64,000 nt of DNA from Epiperipatus broadwayi (lineage: Eukaryota > Onychophora > Udeonychophora > Euonychophora > Peripatidae): assembly GCA_028023455.1 (NCBI GenBank), contig JAQFVV010012434.1, positions 4,492,264 to 4,556,263 on the forward strand. The letters run 5' to 3'. Positions within the stretch are counted from its first letter, which is position 1; each line of letters begins with the position of its first letter. A model generated the notes under the pieces. It did no database searches. It saw only the letters and a list, made by a program, of their open reading frames with translations, and was not told the DNA's origin. The position numbers and the translations under genes were made by a program. Below are positions 1-12,010 of the stretch, piece after piece.

Positions 1-2
1 AA

Positions 3-1403
3 GAAGCAGGTGAAGAAACAGAAAAAATATGAGCAAAGTTATATACCAAATGTCTAAATGATAAAGATGTACCGGATGATTGGAAGAATGCAGTAATAAT
101 ATTAATATTTAAAAAAGGTGATAAAGAAGATATTAGAAATTACAGACCTATCAGCCTTTTATCAGTTTTATATAAAATTTTTACCAAGATAATTACAACT
201 CGTCTACAGAGAACCTTGGATTTTCACCAACCAAGAGAACAAGCTGGATTTAAAAGTGGTTTTAGTACAGTAGATCATATTCAAGTATTGAGAGAAGTTA
301 TAGAAAGGACAAATGAATATGAGTTGTCATTATGTTTTGGATTTGTAGATTATGAAAAGGCATTTGATTCTATAAACATTTCTTCAGTGATTAAAGCATT
401 GGATCATCAAGGTATAGATCCAGGATATTGTCATATTTTAAAGAATATTTATAAAAATGCAACAGCAACAATTAGATTACATAATGATACTGGGAAAGTC
501 AACATTGAGAAAGGTGTAAGACAAGGTGACTCCATATCTCCAAAACTTTTTACAGCAGTGCTGCAAGAAGTATTTTGTGGATTAAAATGGGAAACTAAAG
601 GAGTGAAAGTAAATGGAGATTATTTAAGTCATTTAGATTTCGCAGATGATGTAGTTGTTTTTGCAAATAATGCTTCCGAGCTGCAGGAAATGTTGCAGGA
701 GTTATCAGATGAAAGTAGGAAAGTAGGACTAAAGATAAATGTTAAAAAGACTAAAGTAATGTTTAATCGATTTGCTCAAAATATAAAAATAAAGATTGAT
801 TATGATGAATTAGAAGAACTTAAGAGTTACAAATATCTTGGTCAGATTATTAATACAGATGGAAACATAATAGAGGAAATTAATCATAGAATTAAACTTG
901 GTTGGAGTGCTTTTGGTAGAAATAACTTGATATTAAAAGGAAATATGCCTATGTGTTTGAAAAGAAAGGTTTTTAACAAATGTGTTTTACCAGTTCTTAC
1001 TTATGGATCTGAGACTTGGACACTTAATAGAAGATCAATACAGAGACTTCAGACCACTCAAAGAAGTATGGAGAGATGTATGTTGGGAGTAACAAGAAGA
1101 GATCGAAAACGCAATGTATGGGTAAGAGAACAAACAGGTGTTACTGACCTCATTGAAAAAATTAAAAGATTGAAGTGGAGTTGGGCTGGACATATTGCTA
1201 GAAGAGATGATAATAGATGGACAATTGAAATTTTAAACTGGATTCCAAGAGATTGTAAAAGACCCAGAAGGAGACCACATGTAAGATGGATGGATGAAAT
1301 AAGAAAATGTGTAGGGGTGATGTGGAGAGGAGAAGCTAAAGATCGGAGAAGATGGATTAAACTTGGAGAGACCTTCATCCTGCAGTGGATTGATAATGGT
1401 TGA
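3..1403 (+). pseudogene. RTE-like LINE reverse transcriptase, 3' part
   Basis: The longest coding trace in the window. From position 33 to the TGA at 1401-1403 the frame is open for about 456 codons. One TGA at 30-32 interrupts the match, which continues upstream to the window edge as EAGEETEKI. Reverse transcriptase landmarks appear in order: VPDDWKNAVI, then the fingers motif NYRPISLLSVLYKIFTKII (about 140-195), AFDSINIS (about 360), GVRQGDSISPKLF (about 515-555), and the catalytic FADD (about 640-655) in place of the usual YADD. The C-terminal half has LTYGSETWTL and WSWAGHIARRDDNRW, typical of RTE-clade elements and the many endonuclease-reverse transcriptase annotations in invertebrates. 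The endonuclease part lies outside the window. A likely TTG or any ATG start is meaningless here, because this is the interior of a longer protein. The copy is young compared with the other LINEs in the window. RTE clade assignment is by motif memory. Confidence 0.9.
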
Positions 1404-1409
1404 TAATGA

Positions 1410-1447
<38 letters not shown>

Positions 1448-1500
1448 TTATATCATACAATATATATATATATATATATATATTGTATGATATAAATTGA
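1404..1500. repeat. RTE 3' tail: TGATAA/TA microsatellite with palindrome
   Basis: Directly after the RT stop come TGATAATGATGA and then (TA)n. RTE-clade LINEs are known to end in short tandem repeats rather than a poly(A) tail. Inside it, 1451-1492 is a perfect palindrome: TATCATACAA, a TA run, then TTGTATGATA. Confidence 0.7.
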
Positions 1501-4500
1501 GAAACAAATAGTGTTACTTGTTTGTGTAGGGAATCATTTTTAAATATATATAACATAAAAGATTTGGGCCTTTTAAGTTATATCATTATTTCATAATTTC
1601 TTAATCACTTGGTTATTTTAATTTGATTATTAGATCATGTTACAAAATAAATAATCTACCTTTATCATCATCAATATTATAATTTTGTTATTTTATATAT
1701 AATAAATGAGATCATGATTATTTTTTTTTACATTAACATTTACTCTCATAAATAACATTACATTTTATAATATATTTATTTTTATTTTCATAGAATCCTA
1801 TACATTTTTATTTATCACCACTAGTTCATTCTCCTTTGTCAAATATACTTTATGATAATAAATTTTCAATATATCTACTACACTTTTTACCACACTCATT
1901 TTTTAAAAAAATATATACCAGTTAAAATATGAAGTTAAAATATTATAATCCGCACACACTTTCATGTTATTACTCATGTATACTCTCTTCATATCGTTAA
2001 GCATATTTTTCATTCTTTTCTTTTTAAAAAAACAAGAATGAATAATAAAAAGGTTAATACCTTTTAACCTTATATACCAGATTGCATATAAAAATTGTTT
2101 CAATTATTGCTGACTATAATACCTAGCATTTATATTTCATATCAAACAAAAAAGGAATATTAATAATAAATTAAAAATTAAAATATTTTTCTCTTTGTTT
2201 TTTTAACCCATTTTAATTCTTAGTTTAATACTGCCATGGTAACCCAATAGATGTTCACCTTTCCTTATGAGTTTGAATGCTACTCATATCTTCTTTCTGC
2301 TAGAAACACATGTATATTTAAACAAAACATTTGACAAATAAGCACATCATTAACTGGACAAAAGTTTTGAATTGGATGCATCCTTCCTTCTTGACTAGTT
2401 TAAAATTATATACACATAATCATGCCTTTGAAAAATAGACTAATGAAAAAGTTTAATAAATCTTCTCCATAAATATTCAAATTATTTTCCCACATTACAA
2501 AACTTTAAAATATGCTTAATTAATTCATCAATAGGTTTACTTCAACTTCTCTTCACTTTACTCTTACTTAGTAATCTCATAAAATTTAAATACATATAAA
2601 TACATTCACTTAACTTTCTGTATTATAGTGGATCATCTTTGTGACTGTCATCTACTATTAAATGTTAAACCGACTTTTTCAGTTATTCTTTTCCTTTTCA
2701 CTGTTTTTTTCTTATAATAATATAATAAGATTTCACTTTTATTAAAACATGAAAAATATTAATTCATTCTTTATCTGTCCTTTTTCTTTATTCATTATTA
2801 AATATATGCTAAACATTTTCTTCAAAATTTTTCAAGCTATTTATACACATCAATTGTTCAATTCAAACAGAATATTAATTTTAATTAGATTTATCACTCT
2901 CAACTAAATCATTATTTTTAAAGTCTGATAAAATACTTTTACAAGTTTTAAAAATTTATTTCTAGAGATTTTAGACGTCTTTCTTGTTTCTAATATATGA
3001 CTAATAAAAATATTTAATTTGGCATAAATATATTAATGCTTTCTTACGTGAATGCAGCTATACCTTTCTTTGAAGAAATGTAGTTGTCTTTTCTTTTTCA
3101 TGATTATCCCAAATGAGAATAATGACTTTAGATTTTTTTGACTTCTTTTAGATATCATTTTAGTTATAAGTAGATGATCAGGACTGCAATTAGGTTGCAA
3201 TAAAAATATTGGTTTAAATTCATTCCAAGATGTTAATGATTAATGTAATATATTTTATATTTTTAAATAGCTTTTAAATATTATTTTTGATATTTAAAAC
3301 TATAAAATCTTTTTAAAACTTTTAAATTTTTCCCCCAAGAAAATGAAATTGAAACTGCTCCCACCTTAATTTTTTTCATAAATCTGTACCTTGATCATCT
3401 GCTTCTATCTTTCTCTTAAAAATCCTGGGATAAAGTGACCTCATAAAACTACTTACTTAAATCTCATTGGTCAATATCCTAAGTCAACTATTACAACTTT
3501 TAAATAAATATTTTTCTGTCTCTATTTAGAATAATTAAAATCAATAAATATTTTACAAACAAAATTAATTTAAATCATTTGTTTAAGACTAAAGTATTAA
3601 GTATAATTATGTTTTTAATATATACTATTATTAATTGAATTTAAATATAGTTTAATAATAAATATTTATACTTAAATTATATTATCACTACAATTATTTT
3701 AAAATAAATTATTATTTTGTAATCTCTAATTGTTATTTCTTTTATTAACTACAATTCTATATATTTAGCTTTTAAAGCATCATTGTAATAAAATAAATTA
3801 AAGGCAAATTTAGAAGTAAAAACTTTTATTTGGATTGACAACTATTGTATTAAAATTATATAGTGAATTATAATATAAATGATTATAAACAATGATGATT
3901 ATTAAATCTCTACAGAGTTCTATCTTTAATCTTTATGTATTAAGTCATTTATTTATGTTATACAAAAATTTGTAGCACTACTATTATCTCAATTTAAAAT
4001 TTTTAATTTTAGAGCTATAATATACATTTTATATTCTATTCTTACCATGGATAACCAATCAAGAGATTACAATATTCTACAATATTAAATATAAAAAAAT
4101 AATTAATATCTATAGCCAACTTACAATGTAGTAAAAATTTAACAAAAAATCTTATTAATGTCATCCAACATAAAAATTCTCATGTGGATGGCCAATTTTT
4201 CATAATTTATGTATATTACACAATTATATTGTTTATTTAATATGTTGTCTGGCATTTATGTAAAATATGATGACTCTTTTATTTTTTTGTTCTTCAAATC
4301 ATTTTCACATTTAAAATAAAAACTCTATCAAAGCAAAATATTCCTCTACAAACAATTGTACATCCAGCAAATACAGATTTAAATCTATTTACTGAATATC
4401 ACAATTTATTACATAAAACTTCATATACATGTATTCTCTTTTTCAATGCACATTTTGACACCAAAATAACTTAACCTACAACAGCAACTTTATAAATAAT

Positions 4501-7028
4501 ATTATATTTGTTGATTTTATCAACAGCATTCTTTCCATTAATAATTAATTTACCACTATTTGGTCCAACATAAAATGCAACTTCAAAGTGAGAAGAAACC
4601 AACAATATAATTTTACTATACATTCAATTATTTTTATATGCTAATAAAATCCATGTTTTATTTTCAATATTTTTCTTCATCCATTTATGTGTATACATAT
4701 ATAATGTAAATAAATTATCTCTCTTAATATATTATATATTCAGTAATTCATTTATATATATATTTCAATATTGGATAATTTACCATTTTAAAATTTACAT
4801 TTTAAATCCAGCTAATTTATACATAAGACAAACGTGACTTAAGATGTACAAATTCCCTAATAGCAAGGGTTTTATGAACATTTTATAATCAAGTATATTA
4901 TATTCTTTCCATTAAGTTATATCAAGGTATCTTATTTTATGTGCACTGTTTTCAGAAGTAAAAGTCCATTTCAAGTCATTGATGACATTTTATTTATTGA
5001 AAAACTATTGCACTGTAACAGATGATCCAAAAATAAGCACTTCATCAACATATCTAAAATCTTAACTCTTAAAATATTATCTGCATAATATGACCGCATA
5101 TAGCTGCTTACAGCAGTTGAAATCGAAACCAAATGGCTAACCTTCATCCCTTGTACGCAATTGATTTCCAAATGTGGAAATCAAATTTTGATTAATAAAA
5201 CAAGCATTTAAATTTGAATAATTTTTTTATTTTATAAACATTAAACAATCGCATGAATAGACTTCTCTTTTTATAGATCCATATAATTCTGTAACATAGA
5301 CGATTAAAATTTGCCTTCATCAGCTAAAATCAGCATATCAATGTTTTGGATCAAATAAAATTGCAGATGACTCTGTATGTTGTGTGACTTTAATAAGATT
5401 TTCTTTTTAATTTTTAATTGTTAAATGCTACTCGGAATGATGTACATTGTCATAAATTAGTTATAGTTAATGTTTATTTTTTATACTAATATCTTGAATA
5501 TTGTAGAATTTATTTCAGAATATTTTGTGTATGTTTATTTTATTTGATTTTACATATTTATATATACTTAGTAAAAGCTTAAATCCATCAATCAATAAAT
5601 TCATACATAATAAATCTCTTACTCTTTGACATAACACTAATATAATTAACCAATATCCTTCTTCAAAGAAAAATTTCATAGATTAAAAACATCATTCATA
5701 TTTTGGCTGCATATCTATCTGTCACATCCCAATGTATTGCTCAAAGCCGCTTTCTTATTTGTTGAATATTAATTAATATTTAAAGTAAAAAATTGCACTT
5801 GTTTTCATTTTTATCTTAAACTAATTTATCATATGTAAAGGCTTAAAATTTAAGAGAAGTACTTATAATTAGTTTGCACTGTAAAATATGATTGGTCTAA
5901 AATTCAGTATGAATTAAAATTTTGGATAGAAGAGACAAGCTATACTTAAAACAATTTTTTTGTGTCGATGAGAAAGAACTTACTTAGAAATGAACGTCTT
6001 CCAATAATTATATTTCACAAAAGAAAAATCTGTTTCTGGATTTAAAGCATCTGAAGGTCGATAATATTAATTACTGATATAAATAATTTTAACGATGAAA
6101 AAATATTAAAGTACTTATTGATTTATAGAAGTGAATTTCGTAGAACTCTGAAAAATAATTATAAATCATCATTACCACTTGTTGGGGAATCTAATTAAAT
6201 AAGCTTGTATTATAAGATAAATTTGATTTGACTGATTTAAAAATTATTTTGCACCAGAAATTAATAAATATTGTCACAATAAAAATCTAGATTTTAACAC
6301 CATGCTAATTTTGGAGAGCAATTGTATATTGTTTATATTACATCTGTCATTCATCACGTTCTAAGGATTGGTCAGTATTTTAAAAGCCCATTATTTATGT
6401 TTTATATTTGAAAAATCAATTAAGAAAACAAATGTGAAAAATGAAATAAGACTACTGGAAGAACTTTATTATTTTGGATGATGTTAAACTTGTTGATTAA
6501 TCTTAAAAACTCATTATCACTTCATGTTTAATGAATAGAAGCTGGGGAAAAAATTATCTTAAAACTGACTATTCGCATTAAATCATTAATGATTCTTTTA
6601 GGCATATTGAAAGTGCAAAAAATGAAGTATTTTATGAAATAGAAGAAAGTGATTCAAAAGTTACTGCAACCACAATTTCTGCCATTAGCAAGAGAATTAT
6701 TAGTAAAAATAATCAAAAGGCAATTGAAAATTAAAAACTGAGGAAGCTAATGGAATTGTATATCAAGCAAAGATAGAACTGGTCATTAAAGATTTACTAA
6801 AAAAATTTAACCATCTAATAAATGCCATTATTTTTATAAAGAAAATGATCCACTTTCTAAGCAATTGTTTAAATATGTACATGAAATAAAAAATGTGACA
6901 GTATATTATCAAAAACTTTTATTTCAAAAAATATGTGTAAAATACCAGATAATTTTTGATAGTTTTTTTTTAAAAAAATCAAATCAAAAGTGTGAACTTC
7001 AACCAAGTCTTTCTCTTTATATACAAAT
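1501..7028. other. AT-rich stretch without recognisable gene
   Basis: About 5.5 kb of strongly AT-rich sequence. The open frames here (66 aa minus at 1903-2103, 66 aa minus at 4971-5171, 64 aa plus at 6865-7059) are short, low in complexity or composition-driven, and match no family I know. The stretch 6,600-6,900 is purine-rich and reads for a while without stops in one frame, but I cannot assign it. No RNA gene, TIR or TSD pair was found. Confidence 0.5.
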
Positions 7029-7887
7029 ACACCTGGGTCTCACTTTTTGCGGTAGATAGGTTCTTCAGAAAATGCACACAAAAGAAATCACACAAAAATA
7101 GACTTAACTTACCTTGAAAAATGGGGGTATGTTTTAGTAATTTTCAAAAATTGCATAAAAGCAAAGCAACAAGGAAAAATTACTTTAAAATTTGCATTAA
7201 AAAAATAAGGAAATAAAGTATGACTAATAAAAAATTTCAAATATTTGAAAGAAATTAATACAAAATAAACTTTTTTTACTTTTTTTTATTAACTACAGTA
7301 TTTAATTTTACATTTTTTCATACATAACTAGTAAGAAATCAGATTCGTGATGTGATGTACAACTAGGCCACTTTCAGTCTTGTGCTGTGTTAACGGTTTT
7401 CTGTTTCTATATTAAAAAGATGAGATCGCAATAAAAACAAAAAGGGTATACATTATCATTAGAAAGATTATTTTCAGTTTATAAAATCTTCATTATTATT
7501 TATTTTAAAAATCTAAAAAAATATTTATTTCTGTTAATATCTAACAAAATACATTTTAAAAGTTTAAAATTTTTGAATATTTATTGCAATGTTTTTATAT
7601 GTAAGTATACATCTATTATTATTATTTACTCATTAGTATAAATATGTTATTTACATAGAAGCTAAGATTCTAAATACAGCTTCAGGTCATATTCACGTTA
7701 GCTACTAATATAACGTTATATTTTTGAAAAGAAAAAAAAGTATTTCAAGTCAAAATAAGTAATTAATAATTTTAATTTTTTGATATCTAATAAATATAGT
7801 GAAATATTAAAGATATTAAGAAGAAACATGAATCACATAACTTCAAAATCGCATTAAAATAATCAGCATAAAACGAGACCCAGGTGT
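7029..7887. mobile_element. Putative non-autonomous DNA element bounded by 13-bp inverted repeats
   Basis: ACACCTGGGTCTC at 7029-7041 is repeated as its exact reverse complement GAGACCCAGGTGT at 7875-7887. Similarity extends loosely inward (CTTTTTGC against GTTTTATGC). The 859-bp segment carries no ORF. Flanks are AT-rich and no clear target duplication longer than TA can be asserted. GC-rich termini in such AT-rich DNA are unlikely by chance, but the superfamily is unknown. Confidence 0.45.
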
Positions 7888-9435
7888 GTATATATATATT
7901 TAAGTCTTGATTTGTACAGTCTTGTAAATGTTTTATTTATTTATAGTGATTTATTTTTAGATTTAATGTTTAAACATACCATTTAAATTTCATTTTACAA
8001 ATGATAAAATATCCAAATCTACATTTTAAATTACCTACAACAGAGCTGCAATAATATCTGCTATATGTCTCTGTTTATCGATTTTACAAATTAAATATAA
8101 ATATATTATTATGTTAAAACAGCAACATTATTATTTTTAAAAATGTTCTTTTACTGTTTATAAAGTGGTGTTTTTTAAAATTGCTTAATTAAATTCCATT
8201 ATCAGACTTGAATCTCATTTCTTTATCTACCTTAAACTCAGTATTCTTAAACATATTGCTTTTTTCTTATCAAAACTAATTCTTTTAATGACAAACTTAG
8301 TTTTATAATAAAGTAATAAAGAGAATTGCAATTGTAATAGGGTTTTAATAGGGTTAAAAGAATTTGTGGTATCTTGAAATTAGATTTTATAAAGATTTGA
8401 TAGACATTTTAAAAGTTTTGATCTTTCTTTATTTAGAGCAGAGAAGTAGACTAGTAACAAAAGTATAAGAAAAATAAAGAATTTAAAAATGTGGATTTAA
8501 TAATGATGAAAATGATAATTTGAAAAGATATTAATAATAAAATATTAAAGCAATGAAAATAGTAAATAAAAAAGATTTATTAAAAATATTATGAGCAAAA
8601 AATAAAAAAATCTAATTTGAGATGAAAAAATGATGAAAAACATGGTAGATAAAAAAAAGAAAAGAGGAACAGAAGAAGAAAGAAGTTTATAAATAATCTT
8701 AAAAAGAAAATAGAGTATTTAAAAAGTAAAACAAGAAATAGAAAAGCTCAGAGTCAATGATTTGTTTTGCATTTAATATCTATATTTTGAAAGTAAGTTT
8801 GTATATTTTGAGTTAAATATTTTCATGGATTATTATTGACTTTGTGGGACACTATGATAAGAAAAGCTTAGTATTTACATAATTTTAATTAAGCTTAGTA
8901 CTTTCGATACCCTCTTGGTATCATATTCATAGCACTGAATGGTAAGTAGGAGGAGGATGTTTGTAAATGTAATATGTTTATTTAAATTTATTCAAATGAG
9001 TTCAGTGTTTCTTTTTTGTTAATGGAATTAGTATCATTGGTGATATTCCATATCTATTTAATCATGTGCTTGGCATATTCTTTCAATACATGCAATGCTG
9101 GCTGCTATAGGTGTAAAAATAGAACCAAGTGTATTTTGGTGTTTAAGGAATATGAATCTATATTTTGGATTGCTTTTGGCCCTTTTGTATAGCTATTGGT
9201 GTCATAATAGCCTTATGGTAAGGCTGGTGTGTGATTCTCTATTGTAGACAGTGTTGCATCCAGCTTGGATGTAGTGATCTTGAAGACTGTGTGAGATGTT
9301 TGTTCTGAGAGAAGTTTGTCTTTAGAAATGTTTATTAGTCTATTTATTGAAATAGGGGTGTGGAAGCTTGCTTAATGTGATTCAGAACAAATTTTGGTAA
9401 TATATCATCAAAGTTTTGTGATATATGAGAATTGT
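7888..9435. other. AT-rich DNA with an unassigned less AT-rich patch
   Basis: 7.9-8.7 kb is A-rich on the plus strand with nothing recognised. From about 8,880 to 9,420 the plus strand becomes richer in G and T, and the minus strand has short open runs resembling a worn retroelement, but no diagnostic motif survives. At 8,810 a phrase (GAGTTAAATATTTTCATGGATTATTATT) resembles the outer end of the foldback starting at 9,436. Confidence 0.35.
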
Positions 9436-10055
9436 ATCAGTTGAATTAAATATTTCCATGAATTGTTATTATAATAAAGAATAAAAAAGAAATCATATCC
9501 ATGTAAACAGTGATAACCTTTTACCATTGATGTTGCCAAGAAAATATTAATTACTACTAACTATCAATTCCTGAGTCTAAACAGATTTTTTATTAACCTA
9601 TAATAGTTCCATTGTTGGAGTTTTTTGTTGAAGTAAAAAAGATCCTCTTTTACTTAAAACCCAAGTTCTAATATGGATTTAAACAAAAAAGTTTTTGTTA
9701 TAAGTGTGAGAATGTGAAAGAATATATTTCTCCAACAAAAGAGTTATTATAGGTCAATAAAAAAACTTAATAATTGATAATTTCTTTGCAAAATCAAAGG
9801 TTAAAGATTATCTTTGTTTACATGGATGTGATTTCATTTCTGTTCTCTATTGTAATAATTATCCATGGAAATATTTCATTCAACACATACAACTCTCTGT
9901 AGAAGTTTAAAATATTATTTGCAAAATGTCAAGAAAGATGCTATTCTTTCACATTCTTGCACCTATAAAAATAAGTTTTTGGATTTAAATCCATATAGAA
10001 ACTTGGATTTGAAGTAAAAGGGAGTCCTTTTACTTTAACAAAAAACTTAATAACA
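9436..10055. repeat. Nested foldback (inverted-repeat) structure
   Basis: Three inverted pairings can be traced by eye. 9441-9524 pairs with 9802-9884 (about 80% alike, including TTTACATGGAT and CATGGAAATATTT). 9580-9630 pairs with 9729-9767 (CTATAATA and TGTTGGAG cores). 9619-9725 pairs with 9942-10050 (including GAATGTGAAAGAATA and TATGGATTTAAA). The pairings overlap, so this is not one simple hairpin but probably two related foldback copies, one inserted into or rearranged with the other. No coding capacity. Confidence 0.6.
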
Positions 10056-11560
10056 ATATTCAAGTTATTTTATCCCTACATTGGATTTTCCTGTATTTGA
10101 GATTTGTTTTGACACTTTAATAATATTAAAAAATATAATTTAAATATGGTTCTAAAGTAAGATAAATATTTCATATATGATAAAAATAAATTATCAAAGG
10201 AAGAAACATGGAGAAAATTACCCACATGATATACAATTAAATATTTAAATATATTTTTTTTCCTTTACCAAAGGTGATATAAAATTAAAAACTTGAATAA
10301 AATGAATTACTTATCATTTTTCTTCTATTTTTGAGTAGATTTTTCAGACACTTTTAAAACAGTAATATAAAAAAATCATCTCATCCATGAAAATTTGACA
10401 CTTTTTACACTGAATTTCTTTCATGTTATACTGTTAAATGTCCAGTTTAAAATCTTAAGATTTCCTGAAAGCTGTGATGAACACTTTCATATTATTATGA
10501 GTATGAAGCCATGGAGCTTTGAAAGCACTAAGCTTTAAATAAATTATTAATATATATAACTTCTTTAACGAGCGTTAAAAGTGCATAATTATTGATAAGT
10601 ATTAAATTATAATTTACACAGTTTTGAGGTAAATTTTTCATTTTCAAAAATGGAAACAAAAAATATTGATAGATATATCTATACTACTAATTAAAAAAAA
10701 AACTTAAACCATATAAAAAGATAAGCAGGATACAATTCAAAGCTAGAAGTATAAAGTCAAAAAAAAAGATCCAAAAGTGTTAAAACTATTCATCCAGGAC
10801 TTTTGTTTTAATGAGCTAAAATTTTATTTTCCATTTGGCTGCCCACAATTTGAATAGTTCACAGTGATTTTGAATGATGTATGGAATCAATCTTGTTCTC
10901 TTCTGTATATGTTATTTTTAATAGATAGCTTCATAGAGGAATCCATTGAAATTAGCTTTACTAATAACCTGTAAATTGTCAATAACTAGTTACATAGTTC
11001 TTCTACACTCACTAAACAAAATATTTTTTCTCTGCCTATAGTTTTTATTCTAATTCATGAAGCAAAATGATCTGTCTATAAAATAACAAATAACAAATGG
11101 CAGCTATAGTATAGATTCATTGTTGTTACTTTTTATACTGGTTATAGATAAATTAAATAAGCATATTATTTTAAATAATTTTTATGGTGTTGATTTATCT
11201 GCTGTAGATATGTATCAATATATTATTTGTAAATACTGTGGTGATAAAACTGCCTTTTATTTGTGCTTCAACATATATTCAACCTTGTAAACATATGATA
11301 ATTAAAAAAACAGATATATAGTAATGTAACATGTTTAAGACAAGATTTTCAGGTAATGATCACGAACTGGATGCAGTCAAATATAATCTTAATTTAGATT
11401 TACTTGATAAACTGAATTTATTCTCAACTTTTTTGAATATTTAAATAATTTATAAACCATTATATTGAATTTTAAACAGAAATTATTGTTGTATGTAAAG
11501 TAGCAGAAGATTGCTATAGCTATATGTGAAGCTAATAAATGAAAAGTTTACCATGTAAAT
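10056..11560. other. AT-rich stretch, nothing recognised
   Basis: No ORF above the background length, no terminal repeats and no RNA gene seen. The end of this stretch (around 11,200-11,275) encodes a short CKYCGDKT-like phrase on the plus strand that may belong to the LINE ORF1-like remnant downstream. Confidence 0.4.
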
Positions 11561-12010
11561 ATAAATACTATTGATCACTACAAAAGATTAAACTATTTGT
11601 TTGCAGATTGTATAGATAACTTTAAAATGCATGTCTTAAATAAGGATGTTAAAATTCAAACTATTCCACATTGACCAACTGAGTTTTTAGCTAATTTAAT
11701 ATCTATTGTTCTAAAAAAGTTAGATTTACATAATGAACTGCAACATGATAATTATTTTATATTTTTATTGAGGTCACATGGTAATCACTCAAGTTCTGTT
11801 ATAATAGAATTTAAATCAGAAATCATTACTTAAAAAACATTCAGTTAAATTTTAAAAGATATAATTGATTTAGAAGGTAAATTTTGAATACATATCAATG
11901 AAAGACTTGTTATATATTATAGAAAGCTATTGAGACCACTAGACAACATTTAGAGGTTTAGATATGTTTGCTTATTTTATAGATAAAAGAATTTAAAACC
12001 AGAGATTAAA
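11561..12010 (+). pseudogene. LINE ORF1-like remnant
   Basis: One reading frame starting near 11,573 runs for about 130 codons with only a handful of stops (phases FADCIDNFKMHVLNKDVK, LHNELQHDNYFIFLLRSHGN, SVIIEFKSEII, ILKDIIDLEGKF, HINERLVIYYRKLLRPL). Successive elements of the form 'position/sequence-specific R-x-H/GN, vIiEFks, ILK..k.lkgKf, I.INErlt..yRkLL' are typical of ORF1 proteins of Jockey/CR1-type LINEs, which bind nucleic acid. Stops at the WPT, ITQ and FSQ-like positions make it a dead copy. No matching ORF2 follows within 3 kb. Family resemblance only, with no search available. A chance frame is the alternative. Confidence 0.4.

Noticed and set aside
1058-1556. 106-aa and 107-aa minus-strand frames over the RTE copy
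   Set aside because: Antisense shadows of the RT reading frame.
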